Under the pieces are notes generated by a model. That model did not search any database and was not told the origin of the DNA. It saw only the letters and a list, made by a program, of their open reading frames with translations. From Microbacterium sp. (GTDB lineage: Bacteria; Actinomycetota; Actinomycetes; Actinomycetales; Microbacteriaceae), in the NCBI RefSeq assembly GCF_017305435.1, contig NZ_JAFKIP010000004.1, forward strand, positions 1 to 64,000: a stretch of 64,000 nucleotides of DNA, in the 5' to 3' direction. Each line of letters opens with the position of its first letter. Position 1 is the stretch's first letter. This document shows, one piece after another, positions 1 through 10,353 of this stretch. The position numbers and the translations under genes were made by a program.

Positions 1-101
1 TGAGGGAAACGCCCGGTCACATTCCGAACCCGGAAGCTAAGCCTCACAGCGCCGATGGTACTGCAGGGGGGACCCTGTGGGAGAGTAGGACACCGCCGGA
101 C
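1..101 (+). rRNA. rrf: 5S ribosomal RNA, 3' part
   Basis: The window opens inside a 5S rRNA. The conserved segments CGGAAGCTAAGCC and GGGAGAGTAGGACACCGCCGGAC are present. The 5' end lies outside the window. The 3' end is placed where the terminal stem should finish; the exact base is uncertain by a few nucleotides. It is followed directly by a strong hairpin. Confidence 0.93.
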
Positions 102-110
102 TCCTTTTCA

Positions 111-145
111 CGGAAAGGCCACCCCACACAGGGGTGGCCTTTCCG
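111..145 (+). terminator. rRNA operon terminator hairpin
   Basis: A perfect 15-bp inverted repeat (CGGAAAGGCCACCCC and its complement, 111-125 and 131-145) encloses a 5-base loop ten bases after the 5S gene. The stem is very GC rich and no long T run follows, as is common in actinobacteria. Position and strength fit termination of the rRNA operon. Confidence 0.85.
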
Positions 146-173
146 CGTTACACGCGCATGAAAGGATGCAGCC

Positions 174-1622
174 ATGGCTGACGAACGACGACCGCAGAAC
201 GATGGTGCGCGACGGTCAGCGGGCGGACGTCCTCCAGCCCGTGATGGCGAGCGGAAGCCTTACGTCAAGCGCGATGGCGAACGGAAGCCGTACGAGAAGC
301 GCGATGGTGAACGCAAGCCGTACGAGAAGCGTGACGGCGACCGTAAGCCGTATGAGAAGCGCGATGGTGAACGCAAGCCGTATGAGAAGCGCGATGGTGA
401 ACGCAAGCCGTACGAGAAGCGCGATGGCGAGCGCAAGCCGTATGAGAAGCGTGACGGCGACCGTAAGCCGTATGAGAAGCGTGACGGCGACCGTAAGCCG
501 TATGAGAAGCGCGATGGCGAGCGGAAGCCGTACGAGAAGCGCGACGGCGAGCGGAAGCCCTACGTCAAGCGCGACGGCGAGCGGAAGCCGTACGAGAAGC
601 GCGACGGCGAGCGGAAGCCGTACGAGAAGCGCGATGGCGAGCGGAAGCCGTACGAGAAGCGTGACGGCGAGCGGAAGCCCTACGTCAAGCGCGACGGCGA
701 GCGGAAGCCGTACGAGAAGCGTGACGGCGACCGTCGCGCGTCCCGTCCGCCGCAGGGGTCGGAACGCCGTGTCTCGGCGCCCGCTGGGCCTGCACTGCCC
801 GACGACATCACGCCCCATGACCTCAACGGCGCGGCGCGCAATGAGCTGAAGACCCTCAGCAAGGAGAACGCCGAGCAGGTCGCTCGTCACCTCGCGATGG
901 CTGCGCGGCTGATCGATGTCGATCCCGCACTCGCTCACGAGCACGCGCTCGCGGCATCCCGCAGCGCGGGTCGTATCGCGATCGTTCGCGAGACGGTCGC
1001 GATCACCGCCTATGCGACAGGAGACTTCGCCTTGGCGGTGCGCGAAGTGCGCACGTTCCGCCGCATCTCCGGGCGCGACGACCAGATCGCGCTCCTCGTC
1101 GACAGCGAGCGGGGCCTCGGCCGCCCTGACCGTGCGCTCGAGGCCGGCCGCGCCGTAGACCGTGCGTCGCTTCCTGTCGACGTGCGCGTCGAGCTGGCGA
1201 TCGCCATGTCCGGCGCACGCCTCGATCTCGGAGAGAACGAGCGCGCGCTCCAGGAACTCGACATTCCCGAACTCGACCCCGAGCGCGCGTTCCGTTGGAG
1301 CCCGGGGCTGTTCGCCGCGCGTGCGGCGGTGCTCGAGGAACTCGGACGCGTGGACGAAGCCGCCGAGTGGCAGCACCGCGCGGTCATCGCTGAAGAAGCG
1401 CTGGATGCCGTCGACGCCGACCTCGAGACGCTGGAGATCGACGAGATCGAAGAGCTCGACATCGACCTGGACGATGAGGACGACGACGCGCCTGTGTCCG
1501 ATGCGACGGCGGTCGAGTCGGAGGATTCCGTCACTGCGCCGAGCGTGCAAGACGAGGTCGACGAGATTCTCGCGGATGCGGGTGTCGACGAAACGGACGC
1601 GAAGGCCGGAGCCGAGGACTGA
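174..1622 (+). CDS. TPR-like protein with 16 charged decapeptide repeats
   Basis: 482 residues. Residues about 23-182 are sixteen near-perfect copies of a ten-residue unit (consensus RDGERKPYEK, with E/D and E/V variants), very basic and probably disordered. Residues about 195-420 are helical, with a TPR-like pattern of paired helices (segments such as AAVLEELGRVDEAAEW). The last 60 residues are strongly acidic. The protein carries opposite charge at its two ends, so self-association or RNA contact is imaginable, but no function is known to me. The ATG has an AAGGATG ribosome site. The stop overlaps the HAD gene start (TGATG), so the two are probably coupled. Homologues without the long repeat occupy this position in many actinobacteria. 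The C-terminal half is the conserved part; the repeat number probably varies between strains. Confidence 0.8.
   Translation: MADERRPQNDGARRSAGGRPPARDGERKPYVKRDGERKPYEKRDGERKPYEKRDGDRKPYEKRDGERKPYEKRDGERKPYEKRDGERKPYEKRDGDRKPYEKRDGDRKPYEKRDGERKPYEKRDGERKPYVKRDGERKPYEKRDGERKPYEKRDGERKPYEKRDGERKPYVKRDGERKPYEKRDGDRRASRPPQGSERRVSAPAGPALPDDITPHDLNGAARNELKTLSKENAEQVARHLAMAARLIDVDPALAHEHALAASRSAGRIAIVRETVAITAYATGDFALAVREVRTFRRISGRDDQIALLVDSERGLGRPDRALEAGRAVDRASLPVDVRVELAIAMSGARLDLGENERALQELDIPELDPERAFRWSPGLFAARAAVLEELGRVDEAAEWQHRAVIAEEALDAVDADLETLEIDEIEELDIDLDDEDDDAPVSDATAVESEDSVTAPSVQDEVDEILADAGVDETDAKAGAED
241..720 (+). repeat. 16 tandem 30-bp units inside a coding region
   Basis: Sixteen in-frame 30-bp units run without spacers, with a partial seventeenth after 720. 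Units differ by synonymous changes (CGC/CGT, GGC/GGT, GAG/GAC) and by an occasional GTC for GAG. Two classes alternate in blocks, which suggests expansion by unequal crossing-over or slippage. The array is also open in other frames and on the other strand, which creates long false reading frames. Confidence 0.95.
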
Positions 1623-2662
1623 TGGCTCTGTTCTCGCGACGCCGGGCGGCATCCACGCCGCTCGACGGAGTCGACGCCGTGCTCGCGGATCTCGACGGCG
1701 TCGTGTACGCCGGAGCGGGAGCCCTGCCGTATGCCGTCGCGAGCCTCAACCACGCGGGCGAGACCCGACGGCTCGGCTACATCACCAACAACGCGTCCCG
1801 TCGGGACGAGACCGTCGCCGCGCATCTGAGGGAACTCGGTCTTGCCGCGACACGGGCGGAGGATGTCGTCACCAGCCCGCAGGCCGCCGTGCGACTGTTG
1901 CAGGAGCGGGTGCCGGAGGGCGCGACGGTGCTGGTCGTGGGCGGTGACGGACTCGTCTTCGAGTTGGAGAAGGCGGGCTACACCGTCACTCGCAGCGCCG
2001 ACGATGCCCCCGCGGCCGTCGTGCAGGGCTTCGCGCCGGACGTCGGCTGGAGTCAGCTCGCCGAAGCGGCCTACGCGCTCGCGCTGCCGGAGGACGAGGG
2101 CGGGATCCCGTGGATCGCGACCAACACCGACTGGACCATCCCGCAGGCCCGCGGCATCGCGCCCGGCAACGGCACCCTGGTCTCGGCCGTGCACACGGCC
2201 GTGGGGCGGCTCGCGGTCGTCGCGGGAAAACCGGAACGGCCCATCTTCGACGAAGCCGTGAACCGTTTCGGTGCGCGCCATCCGCTCTTCATCGGTGACC
2301 GGCTCGACACCGACATCGCCGGCGCGCAGGCGGCGGGCATCGACTCCGTGCTGGTCCTGACCGGCGTCGATCGTCCGAAGCACGTCCTCGCCGCTCCGAC
2401 GACGTCGCGGCCGACCTACATCGTCGGCGATCTGCGCGAGCTGCACGAGCCGTACCCGGAGACCCGCGTCGACGGCGACGTGACGACCGTCGGCGATGCG
2501 TCCGTGCGTATCGACGGCCCCGACGTACAGATCGTCAGCACGGGCGATCGTCCCATCGACCTCGTCCGCGCCGGCGCCGCCGCGATCTGGGCGACGGGTC
2601 GTGCGATCTACGGCTTCCGCGTGCCCGAACGCCTCTACGCAGACCCGTTCCACCGGCCCTGA
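1622..2662 (+). CDS. HAD-IIA family hydrolase
   Basis: 346 residues. The HAD nucleophile motif DLDGVVY is at residues 23-29 (Asp23 nucleophile, Asp25 acid/base). Motif II lies in the YITNNASR segment, and the late acidic motif is FIGDRLDTDIAGA near residue 220. The cap sits between them, as in the NagD/PGP (HAD-IIA) group, which dephosphorylates small phosphates in the cytoplasm. About 70 residues follow the HAD core and look like the extension seen in the actinobacterial Rv1692-type proteins. It starts on an ATG overlapping the stop of the upstream gene by one base. In M. tuberculosis the Rv1692 product is reported to act as a glycerol-3-phosphate phosphatase; transfer of that substrate here is inference from synteny. 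Confidence 0.88.
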   Translation: MALFSRRRAASTPLDGVDAVLADLDGVVYAGAGALPYAVASLNHAGETRRLGYITNNASRRDETVAAHLRELGLAATRAEDVVTSPQAAVRLLQERVPEGATVLVVGGDGLVFELEKAGYTVTRSADDAPAAVVQGFAPDVGWSQLAEAAYALALPEDEGGIPWIATNTDWTIPQARGIAPGNGTLVSAVHTAVGRLAVVAGKPERPIFDEAVNRFGARHPLFIGDRLDTDIAGAQAAGIDSVLVLTGVDRPKHVLAAPTTSRPTYIVGDLRELHEPYPETRVDGDVTTVGDASVRIDGPDVQIVSTGDRPIDLVRAGAAAIWATGRAIYGFRVPERLYADPFHRP

Positions 2663-2678
2663 CGCGTATCGTGGACGC

Positions 2679-2852
2679 ATGTCCTTCGATATTGCCGACG
2701 CCGCCGGCGCGGATGCCCGCCGGGAGGATCTCCTCTCCACGCTCGAGGTGATCGAGCAGCAGCCGCTCGCCGAACGCGCCGCCGCATACGCGGCGCTGCA
2801 CGACGAGCTCGCGCGGCGCCTCGAAGCCGGCCCGCGGGACGGATCCGCGTGA
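2679..2852 (+). CDS. small conserved-position protein upstream of tlyA
   Basis: 57 residues, mainly one or two amphipathic helices (AREDLL..EVIEQQPLAERAAAYAALHDEL pattern) with an acidic face; no recognised domain. The ATG is 17 bases after the HAD stop. The stop TGA overlaps the GTG start of tlyA (GTGA), so it sits in the operon and is probably coupled to tlyA translation. A short gene occurs in the same place in other actinobacteria. Function unknown. Confidence 0.7.
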   Translation: MSFDIADAAGADARREDLLSTLEVIEQQPLAERAAAYAALHDELARRLEAGPRDGSA

Positions 2853-3673
2853 CGAAGCGCCTCGATGCCGTCGTCGCCGAACGGGGGCTCGCGCGCTCCC
2901 GCACGCACGCCGCCCAGCTGATCGATGCCGGCCTCGTGTCGGTCGACGGACGCCCCGTGGTCAAAGCGGCCACGCGCATCGGGGACGAGCAGGAGGTCGC
3001 CGTCGCGGCATCCGACCACTACGTCAGCCGTGCGGCGCACAAGCTCATCGCGGCGCTCGATGCCTTCGACGTCCGCGTGGCGGCTCGGCTGTGCCTCGAC
3101 ATGGGCGCCTCCACCGGCGGCTTCACCCAGGTGCTCCTCGAGCGCGGTGCGGCACGGGTGCTGGCCGTCGACGTCGGGCATGGACAGCTCGCACCGGAGC
3201 TCGCCGCCGCGGACGCCGTCTCCGCCGTCGAGGGCTTCAACGTGCGATACATGACGCCCGACTCGCTCGCCGCCGCGGTCGGGGGCGTCGCCGCGCCGCC
3301 GAGCCTCGTCACGGGTGACCTCTCCTTCATCTCCCTGACGCACGTGCTGCCTGCCGTCGCCGCCGTCGCGAGCACGGATGCGGACGTCGTCCTGCTCGTC
3401 AAGCCCCAGTTCGAGGTCGGGCGGTCCGGCGTGCGCGAAGGGCTGGTGACGGATGCCGCAGCACGTGCCGATGCCGTCATGGGCGTGCTGTGGGCGGCGT
3501 GGGATGCCGGGTTCGGCACCCGCGGCGTGATCGCTTCGCCGATCGCGGGAACGCACGGCAACCAAGAATTCCTCGTGCATCTGCGCCCTGCCGCGACCCT
3601 TCCTGCGGCGGGCGTCGACGGAAATCCGACAGAATACCTGGAAGCCGTGAACGAACTGGCGGGAGCGAAATGA
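2849..3673 (+). CDS. tlyA: TlyA family 16S/23S rRNA 2'-O-methyltransferase
   Basis: 274 residues. An S4 RNA-binding domain occupies about residues 1-60 (KRLDAVVAERGLARSRTHAAQLI). A Rossmann FtsJ/RrmJ-like methyltransferase follows, with the SAM motif LDMGASTGGFTQVLL near residue 83. TlyA methylates cytidine 2'-OH groups in 16S and 23S rRNA using SAM, and its activity makes ribosomes sensitive to capreomycin and viomycin. Length and domain order are normal for the family. The GTG start overlaps the preceding stop and the TGA overlaps the next ATG, so the gene is embedded in a coupled operon. Confidence 0.92.
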   Translation: MTKRLDAVVAERGLARSRTHAAQLIDAGLVSVDGRPVVKAATRIGDEQEVAVAASDHYVSRAAHKLIAALDAFDVRVAARLCLDMGASTGGFTQVLLERGAARVLAVDVGHGQLAPELAAADAVSAVEGFNVRYMTPDSLAAAVGGVAAPPSLVTGDLSFISLTHVLPAVAAVASTDADVVLLVKPQFEVGRSGVREGLVTDAAARADAVMGVLWAAWDAGFGTRGVIASPIAGTHGNQEFLVHLRPAATLPAAGVDGNPTEYLEAVNELAGAK

Positions 3674-4644
3674 CCGACGGGAACACCTCCGCAGCAGGGG
3701 CGGAGCGGCGTGAGATCCTCGTCGTGGCGCATGCCCGCCGCGAGGACACCGTCGCTGCCGCTCGCCGAGTGATCTCGGCGGTGACCGCGGCCGGTGCGCA
3801 GCCCGTGCTCCCGGACGGAGACGACGAGTTGCGGACCGCGCTCGGCGACGTCGGCGCGATCGCGACGCTCGGGGTCGACGTGACCGTGGCGGCGATCGAC
3901 CTCGCGATCGTCCTCGGCGGCGACGGCACGATCCTCCGCGCTGCGGAGCTCGTCCGAGAGGGCACGGCTCCGATCCTCGGCATCAACATGGGCCACGTCG
4001 GCTTCCTCGCCGAGATCGAAGCCGACGTCATCGACGAGGCAATGCGACGCGTCATCGCGCGTGAGTACGAAGTCGAGGAGCGCATGACCCTCGCCGTCGA
4101 GGTGATCGACGCCGCCGGTACGACGATCTACGACACCTGGGCGCTCAACGAAGCCACCGTCGAGAAGGCGTCGCGCGAGCGCATGATGGAGGTCGTCATC
4201 GAGATCGACGGCCGGCCGCTGTCCAGCTTCGGGTGCGACGGCGTCGTCATCTCCACACCGACCGGATCGACCGCGTACAACTTCTCCGCCGGCGGGCCCG
4301 TCATCTGGCCCACGGTGGAGGCGATCGCCGTCGTGCCGTTGTCGGCGCACGCCCTCTTCGCCCGCCCGCTCGTCGTGGGCCCCGAGGCCGCGGTCGCGAT
4401 CGAGGTCCTCGCGCGCACCGACGGCATCGGCATCCTCTGGTGCGACGGTCGTCGTTCGCACGACCTGCCGCCGGGTGCGCGCGTCGTCGCGCGCCGCTCC
4501 CCGACGGCCGTGCGGCTCGCGCGCCTGCACCCCGCGCCGTTCACCGATCGGCTGGTGCGCAAGTTCCAGCTCCCGGTCGCCGGCTGGCGCGGCCCCGACA
4601 CGCATCGTCTCGGCGTGCCGCCCGCCGGCGAGGGCACGGCATGA
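3670..4644 (+). CDS. nadK: NAD kinase
   Basis: 324 residues. The diagnostic GGDGT motif is at residues 83-87, followed by the glycine-rich INMGHVGFLAE segment. The NE motif (ALNEATVEK) and the nucleotide-site motif STPTGSTAYNFSAGGP are also present. It phosphorylates NAD to NADP in the cytoplasm, supplying NADPH metabolism. The ATG overlaps the tlyA stop (ATGA) and its own stop overlaps recN. I chose this ATG over in-frame upstream codons because they would overlap tlyA extensively. Confidence 0.95.
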   Translation: MTDGNTSAAGAERREILVVAHARREDTVAAARRVISAVTAAGAQPVLPDGDDELRTALGDVGAIATLGVDVTVAAIDLAIVLGGDGTILRAAELVREGTAPILGINMGHVGFLAEIEADVIDEAMRRVIAREYEVEERMTLAVEVIDAAGTTIYDTWALNEATVEKASRERMMEVVIEIDGRPLSSFGCDGVVISTPTGSTAYNFSAGGPVIWPTVEAIAVVPLSAHALFARPLVVGPEAAVAIEVLARTDGIGILWCDGRRSHDLPPGARVVARRSPTAVRLARLHPAPFTDRLVRKFQLPVAGWRGPDTHRLGVPPAGEGTA

Positions 4645-6344
4645 TCGAGCAGATCACCCTGCGCGATCTCGGCGTCATCGCGCGCGCCACGCTGCCGATG
4701 GGCCCCGGATTCACGGCCATCACCGGCGAGACCGGAGCCGGCAAGACCATGGTCGTCACGGGCCTCGGGCTGCTCATGGGCGCGCGCTCCGACGCGGGCG
4801 CCGTCCGCGCAGGCGCCGACCAGGCCGCCGTCGAGGGCGTGTGGATCGTGCCGGAGACCGGTTCCGTCGCCGAACGCGTCGCGGATGCCGGGGGAGAGGT
4901 CGAGCCGATCGGAGACGGCCGCGCCGAACTGTATCTCGGTCGCACGGTCACGGGCGAGGGTCGCAGCCGCGCGAGTGTCGGCGGACGCGCCGCCCCGGCC
5001 GGTGTGCTCGCGGACCTCGCGGAGCAGCTCGTCGTCGTGCACGGCCAGTCCGATCAGCTGCGGCTGCGTTCGGCCGCCGCGCAGCGCGATGCGATCGACC
5101 GCTTCGGAGGAGACGAGATCGCGTCTCCGCTGGCCGAGTACCGCGCGGCGTACGAGCGGGCCCGGGCGATCGCCGCCGAGCTCGCCGACCTCACCGCGCG
5201 TCGGGAGGAACGGGCCCGCGAAGCGGAACAGCTACGCACCGACCTTGCCGAACTGGAACAGCTGGATCCGCAGCCCGGTGAGGACGCCGACCTCGCAGCC
5301 CGGGCCGAGCGTCTGGCGCACGCGGAGGACCTGCGGGTCGCTGCGACGCAGGCACACGCGGCCCTCTCGAGCGACGACGACGCGCCGGATGTCGTCAGCC
5401 TGCTCGCCGACGCCCGCCGCGCCCTCGAACGTGCCGCGGGCAGTGACGCCGCCCTGCAGGCGCATGCCGCGACGCTCGAGGACCTGGGCTACCGCGCCGC
5501 GGACCTCGCCACCGAACTCAGCGGCTACCTCGCCGACCTCGACGAGTCCGGACCGCACGAGCTCGCCGCCGTCGAGGAGCGCCGCGCGGCGATCGGTGCG
5601 CTCGTGCGTTCCCACGGCACGCTCGACGCAGCCCTCGCCCTGCGTGCGGACGGCGCGCTGCGCCTGGCCGACCTCGACGACGACGGCGACCGCGCTCTGC
5701 GGCTCGACGACGAGAGCGCGCAGGCGCAGGAGCGGCTGGATGCCGCGGCATCCCACCTCACCGATGTGCGCCGTCGAGCCGCCGAGCGCCTCTCGGCGGC
5801 CGTCACGGAAGAGCTGCGCGCGCTCGCCCTGCCGGATGCACGCGTCGTCGTCGCCGTCGAACCCGCCGCGCCGAGTGCCGCCGGCCGGGACGACGTCACG
5901 ATCCTGCTCGCGCCGCACCCCGGCGCGGAGCCGCGGCCCGTCGCCAAGACCGCCTCGGGCGGCGAACTCAGCCGCGTCATGCTCGCGATCGAGGTGGTGA
6001 TCGCCGGGGCCGACGCCGTGCCCACTTTCGTGTTCGACGAGATCGACGCCGGCATCGGCGGTGCGGCGGCCATCGAAGTCGGCCGCCGCCTCGCGGCTCT
6101 CGCACGGACGAGCCAGGTGATCGTGGTCACGCACCTCGCCCAGGTCGCGGCCTTCGCGAACAATCACCTGAGCGTCGTCAAATCGAGCGACGGGTCGGTC
6201 ACGGCATCCAGCGTCCGCGCCCTCGACGGCGAAGAACGCGAGGCGGAGATGGCCAGGCTGCTCTCCGGCCTGCCCGATTCGCCCGCCGCTCTCGAACACG
6301 CTCGTGAGCTCCTGACCCTCGGCCGTTCCAGCCTGATAGGATGA
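4641..6344 (+). CDS. recN: DNA repair protein RecN
   Basis: 567 residues, near the E. coli length. Walker A is GETGAGKT (29-36). A long heptad-rich coiled-coil region (about 140-360) carries many RxxEE repeats. The C-terminal half holds the ABC signature-like TASGGELSRVMLA and Walker B FVFDEIDAGIGG, with a final H-loop VTHLAQVAA. It is an SMC-like ATPase that acts at double-strand breaks with RecA. ATGA overlap with nadK shows it is the next cistron. Confidence 0.95.
   Translation: MIEQITLRDLGVIARATLPMGPGFTAITGETGAGKTMVVTGLGLLMGARSDAGAVRAGADQAAVEGVWIVPETGSVAERVADAGGEVEPIGDGRAELYLGRTVTGEGRSRASVGGRAAPAGVLADLAEQLVVVHGQSDQLRLRSAAAQRDAIDRFGGDEIASPLAEYRAAYERARAIAAELADLTARREERAREAEQLRTDLAELEQLDPQPGEDADLAARAERLAHAEDLRVAATQAHAALSSDDDAPDVVSLLADARRALERAAGSDAALQAHAATLEDLGYRAADLATELSGYLADLDESGPHELAAVEERRAAIGALVRSHGTLDAALALRADGALRLADLDDDGDRALRLDDESAQAQERLDAAASHLTDVRRRAAERLSAAVTEELRALALPDARVVVAVEPAAPSAAGRDDVTILLAPHPGAEPRPVAKTASGGELSRVMLAIEVVIAGADAVPTFVFDEIDAGIGGAAAIEVGRRLAALARTSQVIVVTHLAQVAAFANNHLSVVKSSDGSVTASSVRALDGEEREAEMARLLSGLPDSPAALEHARELLTLGRSSLIG
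6334..6342 (+). promoter_or_regulatory. extended -10 promoter, probably giving a leaderless pyrG mRNA
   Basis: TGATAGGAT is an extended -10 (TGn plus TAGGAT). Transcription would be expected to start about 7-8 bases downstream, at or next to the GTG of pyrG at 6351. No Shine-Dalgarno sequence precedes that GTG. A leaderless start, common in actinobacteria, would explain both facts. The upstream CTGACC (6312-6317) is a weak -35 at 19-base spacing. Confidence 0.4.
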
Positions 6345-8646
<2,302 letters not shown>

Positions 8647-8653
8647 CGACCCG

Positions 8654-9598
8654 GTGGAGCTCGGTCGCGCGGTCGACGTCTACCTCCGGCACATCGCCCT
8701 GGAGCGGGGGCTCTCCGCGCACACCGTCGCCGCCTACCGTCGCGACCTCGCCGGTTACCTGGAGTGGCTCGCTGCGCACGACATCACCGACACGGACGAC
8801 GTGACCGCCGCGCTCGTCACCTCCTTCGCCGCGGAACGCGCGTCCCTGCAACCGCCCCCCGCGGCGACCTCGCTCGCGCGCCTGCAATCGTCGGTGCGGG
8901 GCCTCCACCGCTTCCTCGTGCGCGAGGGCATCACGACGGCCGACCCGAGCGAGCGACTGCGCCCGCCGAAAGCGCCCCAACGACTGCCCAAGGCGCTGTC
9001 GATCGCGCAGATCGAGGCGCTGCTGGATGCCGCGGGCCCGGCGCCCGGGCCCGTGCCGGGCACGACGCCGGTCGCGGGGGAGGAAGCGCTCATCCCGCTC
9101 CGTGATCGCGCCCTGCTGGAGCTGCTCTACGCCACCGGGGCGCGCGTGTCGGAGATCATGCAGCTCGACGTCGACGACCTCGCCCACGGTGACGTGCTGC
9201 GCGTGCGCGGAAAGGGTGCGAAAGAGCGGATCGTTCCCGTCGGCTCCTACGCGCGCGCCGCGGTCGACGCCTACCTCGCCCGCGCCCGTCCGGAGCTCTC
9301 CCGTCGCGGACGCGCGAGCCCTCGCCTCTTCCTCGGCGCCCGCGGTGCGCCGCTGTCCCGGCAGGGCGCGTGGCTCGTCATCCAGGCCGCCGCCGATCGT
9401 GCGGGACTGTACGCCCACGTCTCGCCGCACACGTTCCGCCACTCGTTCGCGACGCACCTCCTCCAGGGCGGCGCCGACGTGCGCGTCGTGCAGGAGCTCC
9501 TCGGGCATGCGTCGGTCGCGACGACGCAGATCTACACGCACGTCACCGCCGACGCCCTGCGTGACGTGTACCTGACGTCGCACCCGCGCGCCCGCTGA
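8654..9598 (+). CDS. xerD: site-specific tyrosine recombinase XerD
   Basis: 314 residues. The N-terminal SAM-like core-binding domain (about 5-90) is followed by the catalytic domain with the full set of active-site residues: Arg164 (TGARVSE), Lys187 (GKGAKER), His259 and Arg262 (HTFRH), His285 (LGHASV) and nucleophile Tyr294 (TQIYTHV). It resolves chromosome dimers at dif. A 25-residue Pro/Gly-rich insert (around residues 127-143) precedes the catalytic Arg. GTG start, eight bases after the NUDIX stop. Chromosomal context separates it from phage or ICE integrases. Confidence 0.93.
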   Translation: MELGRAVDVYLRHIALERGLSAHTVAAYRRDLAGYLEWLAAHDITDTDDVTAALVTSFAAERASLQPPPAATSLARLQSSVRGLHRFLVREGITTADPSERLRPPKAPQRLPKALSIAQIEALLDAAGPAPGPVPGTTPVAGEEALIPLRDRALLELLYATGARVSEIMQLDVDDLAHGDVLRVRGKGAKERIVPVGSYARAAVDAYLARARPELSRRGRASPRLFLGARGAPLSRQGAWLVIQAAADRAGLYAHVSPHTFRHSFATHLLQGGADVRVVQELLGHASVATTQIYTHVTADALRDVYLTSHPRAR

Positions 9599-9697
9599 CC
9601 GTTCCCCCGTCAGCCGCGAGCGTCGCGTACGCACGCGGCGGGTTTCTCCCGGCGCGTGCGCTGAGGGCAGGCGTGGAGGCGGGGAGAGGATGACCGC

Positions 9698-10351
9698 ATG
9701 AGTGCTGAGCCCGAGCCGGCCCCCGGGGCCGCTCCGAGCGACCCCTCCGCGGAGGTGCGGCTGCACCGTCCGGGGCGGGGGCTCGCTGCCTGGTGGATCG
9801 TGGCGGGCGCCGTCGGCGGCACCGTGGCGTTCCTGCTCTATCTGGAGTACGTCGGGCAGCTCACCGGGTCGACTCCGCTGATCTCATGCAGCATCAGCCC
9901 GATCGTCACGTGCGGACCGAACCTGCTCACGCCGGGTGGGAACCTGTTGGGCTTCAGCAACTCGATCCTCGGCATCATGCTCTTCTTCGGGCCCGTGTAC
10001 GCCGGCGCCGCTGCGCTCGCCGCCCCCGCGGGGCTGCGGACCTGGTTCTGGCGGGTCTACGCCGTCTTCGTCGCCGGTGCCTTCGTGTTCGTGCACGTCC
10101 TCGCCTACCGCAGCGTATTCGAGTACGGCTCGCTGTGCCCGTGGTGCATGGTCGTCTGGCTCGTCACGATCCCGCTCTTCTGGACGGTGGCGGGATGGAC
10201 TCTGCGGGCGGGCGTCTGGGGGGATGCCGACGGCGCCCGGAGGTGGGGTGCGGGCATCCTCTCGTGGCTGCCGCTTCTGGTCGTCCTCGACTATCTGCTG
10301 ATCGGAGTGGCGGCGCAGCTGCGCCTCGACGTCATCGGAAGTCTGTTCTGA
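9698..10351 (+). CDS. vitamin K epoxide reductase (VKOR) family membrane protein
   Basis: 217 residues, about five hydrophobic segments after a 28-residue charged, Pro-rich N-terminus. All four VKOR cysteines are present: the loop pair Cys64/Cys72 and the CPWC active site 147-150 (Cys147, Cys150); the conserved Ser/Asn region FSNSILG lies between. Bacterial VKOR reoxidises a DsbA-like partner at the outer face of the membrane and passes electrons to quinone. A DsbA-like membrane protein lies two genes downstream. ATG preceded by GGGGAGAGG. The 99-bp gap after xerD marks a new transcription unit. Confidence 0.9.
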   Translation: MSAEPEPAPGAAPSDPSAEVRLHRPGRGLAAWWIVAGAVGGTVAFLLYLEYVGQLTGSTPLISCSISPIVTCGPNLLTPGGNLLGFSNSILGIMLFFGPVYAGAAALAAPAGLRTWFWRVYAVFVAGAFVFVHVLAYRSVFEYGSLCPWCMVVWLVTIPLFWTVAGWTLRAGVWGDADGARRWGAGILSWLPLLVVLDYLLIGVAAQLRLDVIGSLF

Positions 10352-10353
10352 CG

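Noticed and set aside
241-720. CRISPR-like array of 30-bp repeats
   Set aside because: The repeats are directly adjacent with no spacers and stay in one reading frame; it is a coding tandem repeat.
216-1652. 478-codon open frame on the minus strand over the repeat-rich gene
   Set aside because: It is produced by the 30-bp repeat and high GC on the opposite strand; it lacks a ribosome site, has no family pattern, and the plus-strand gene fits the conserved operon.
1010-3580. 856-codon minus-strand open frame
   Set aside because: It crosses four conserved plus-strand genes; composition (Arg/Gly/Asp runs) is that of a reverse-complement shadow.
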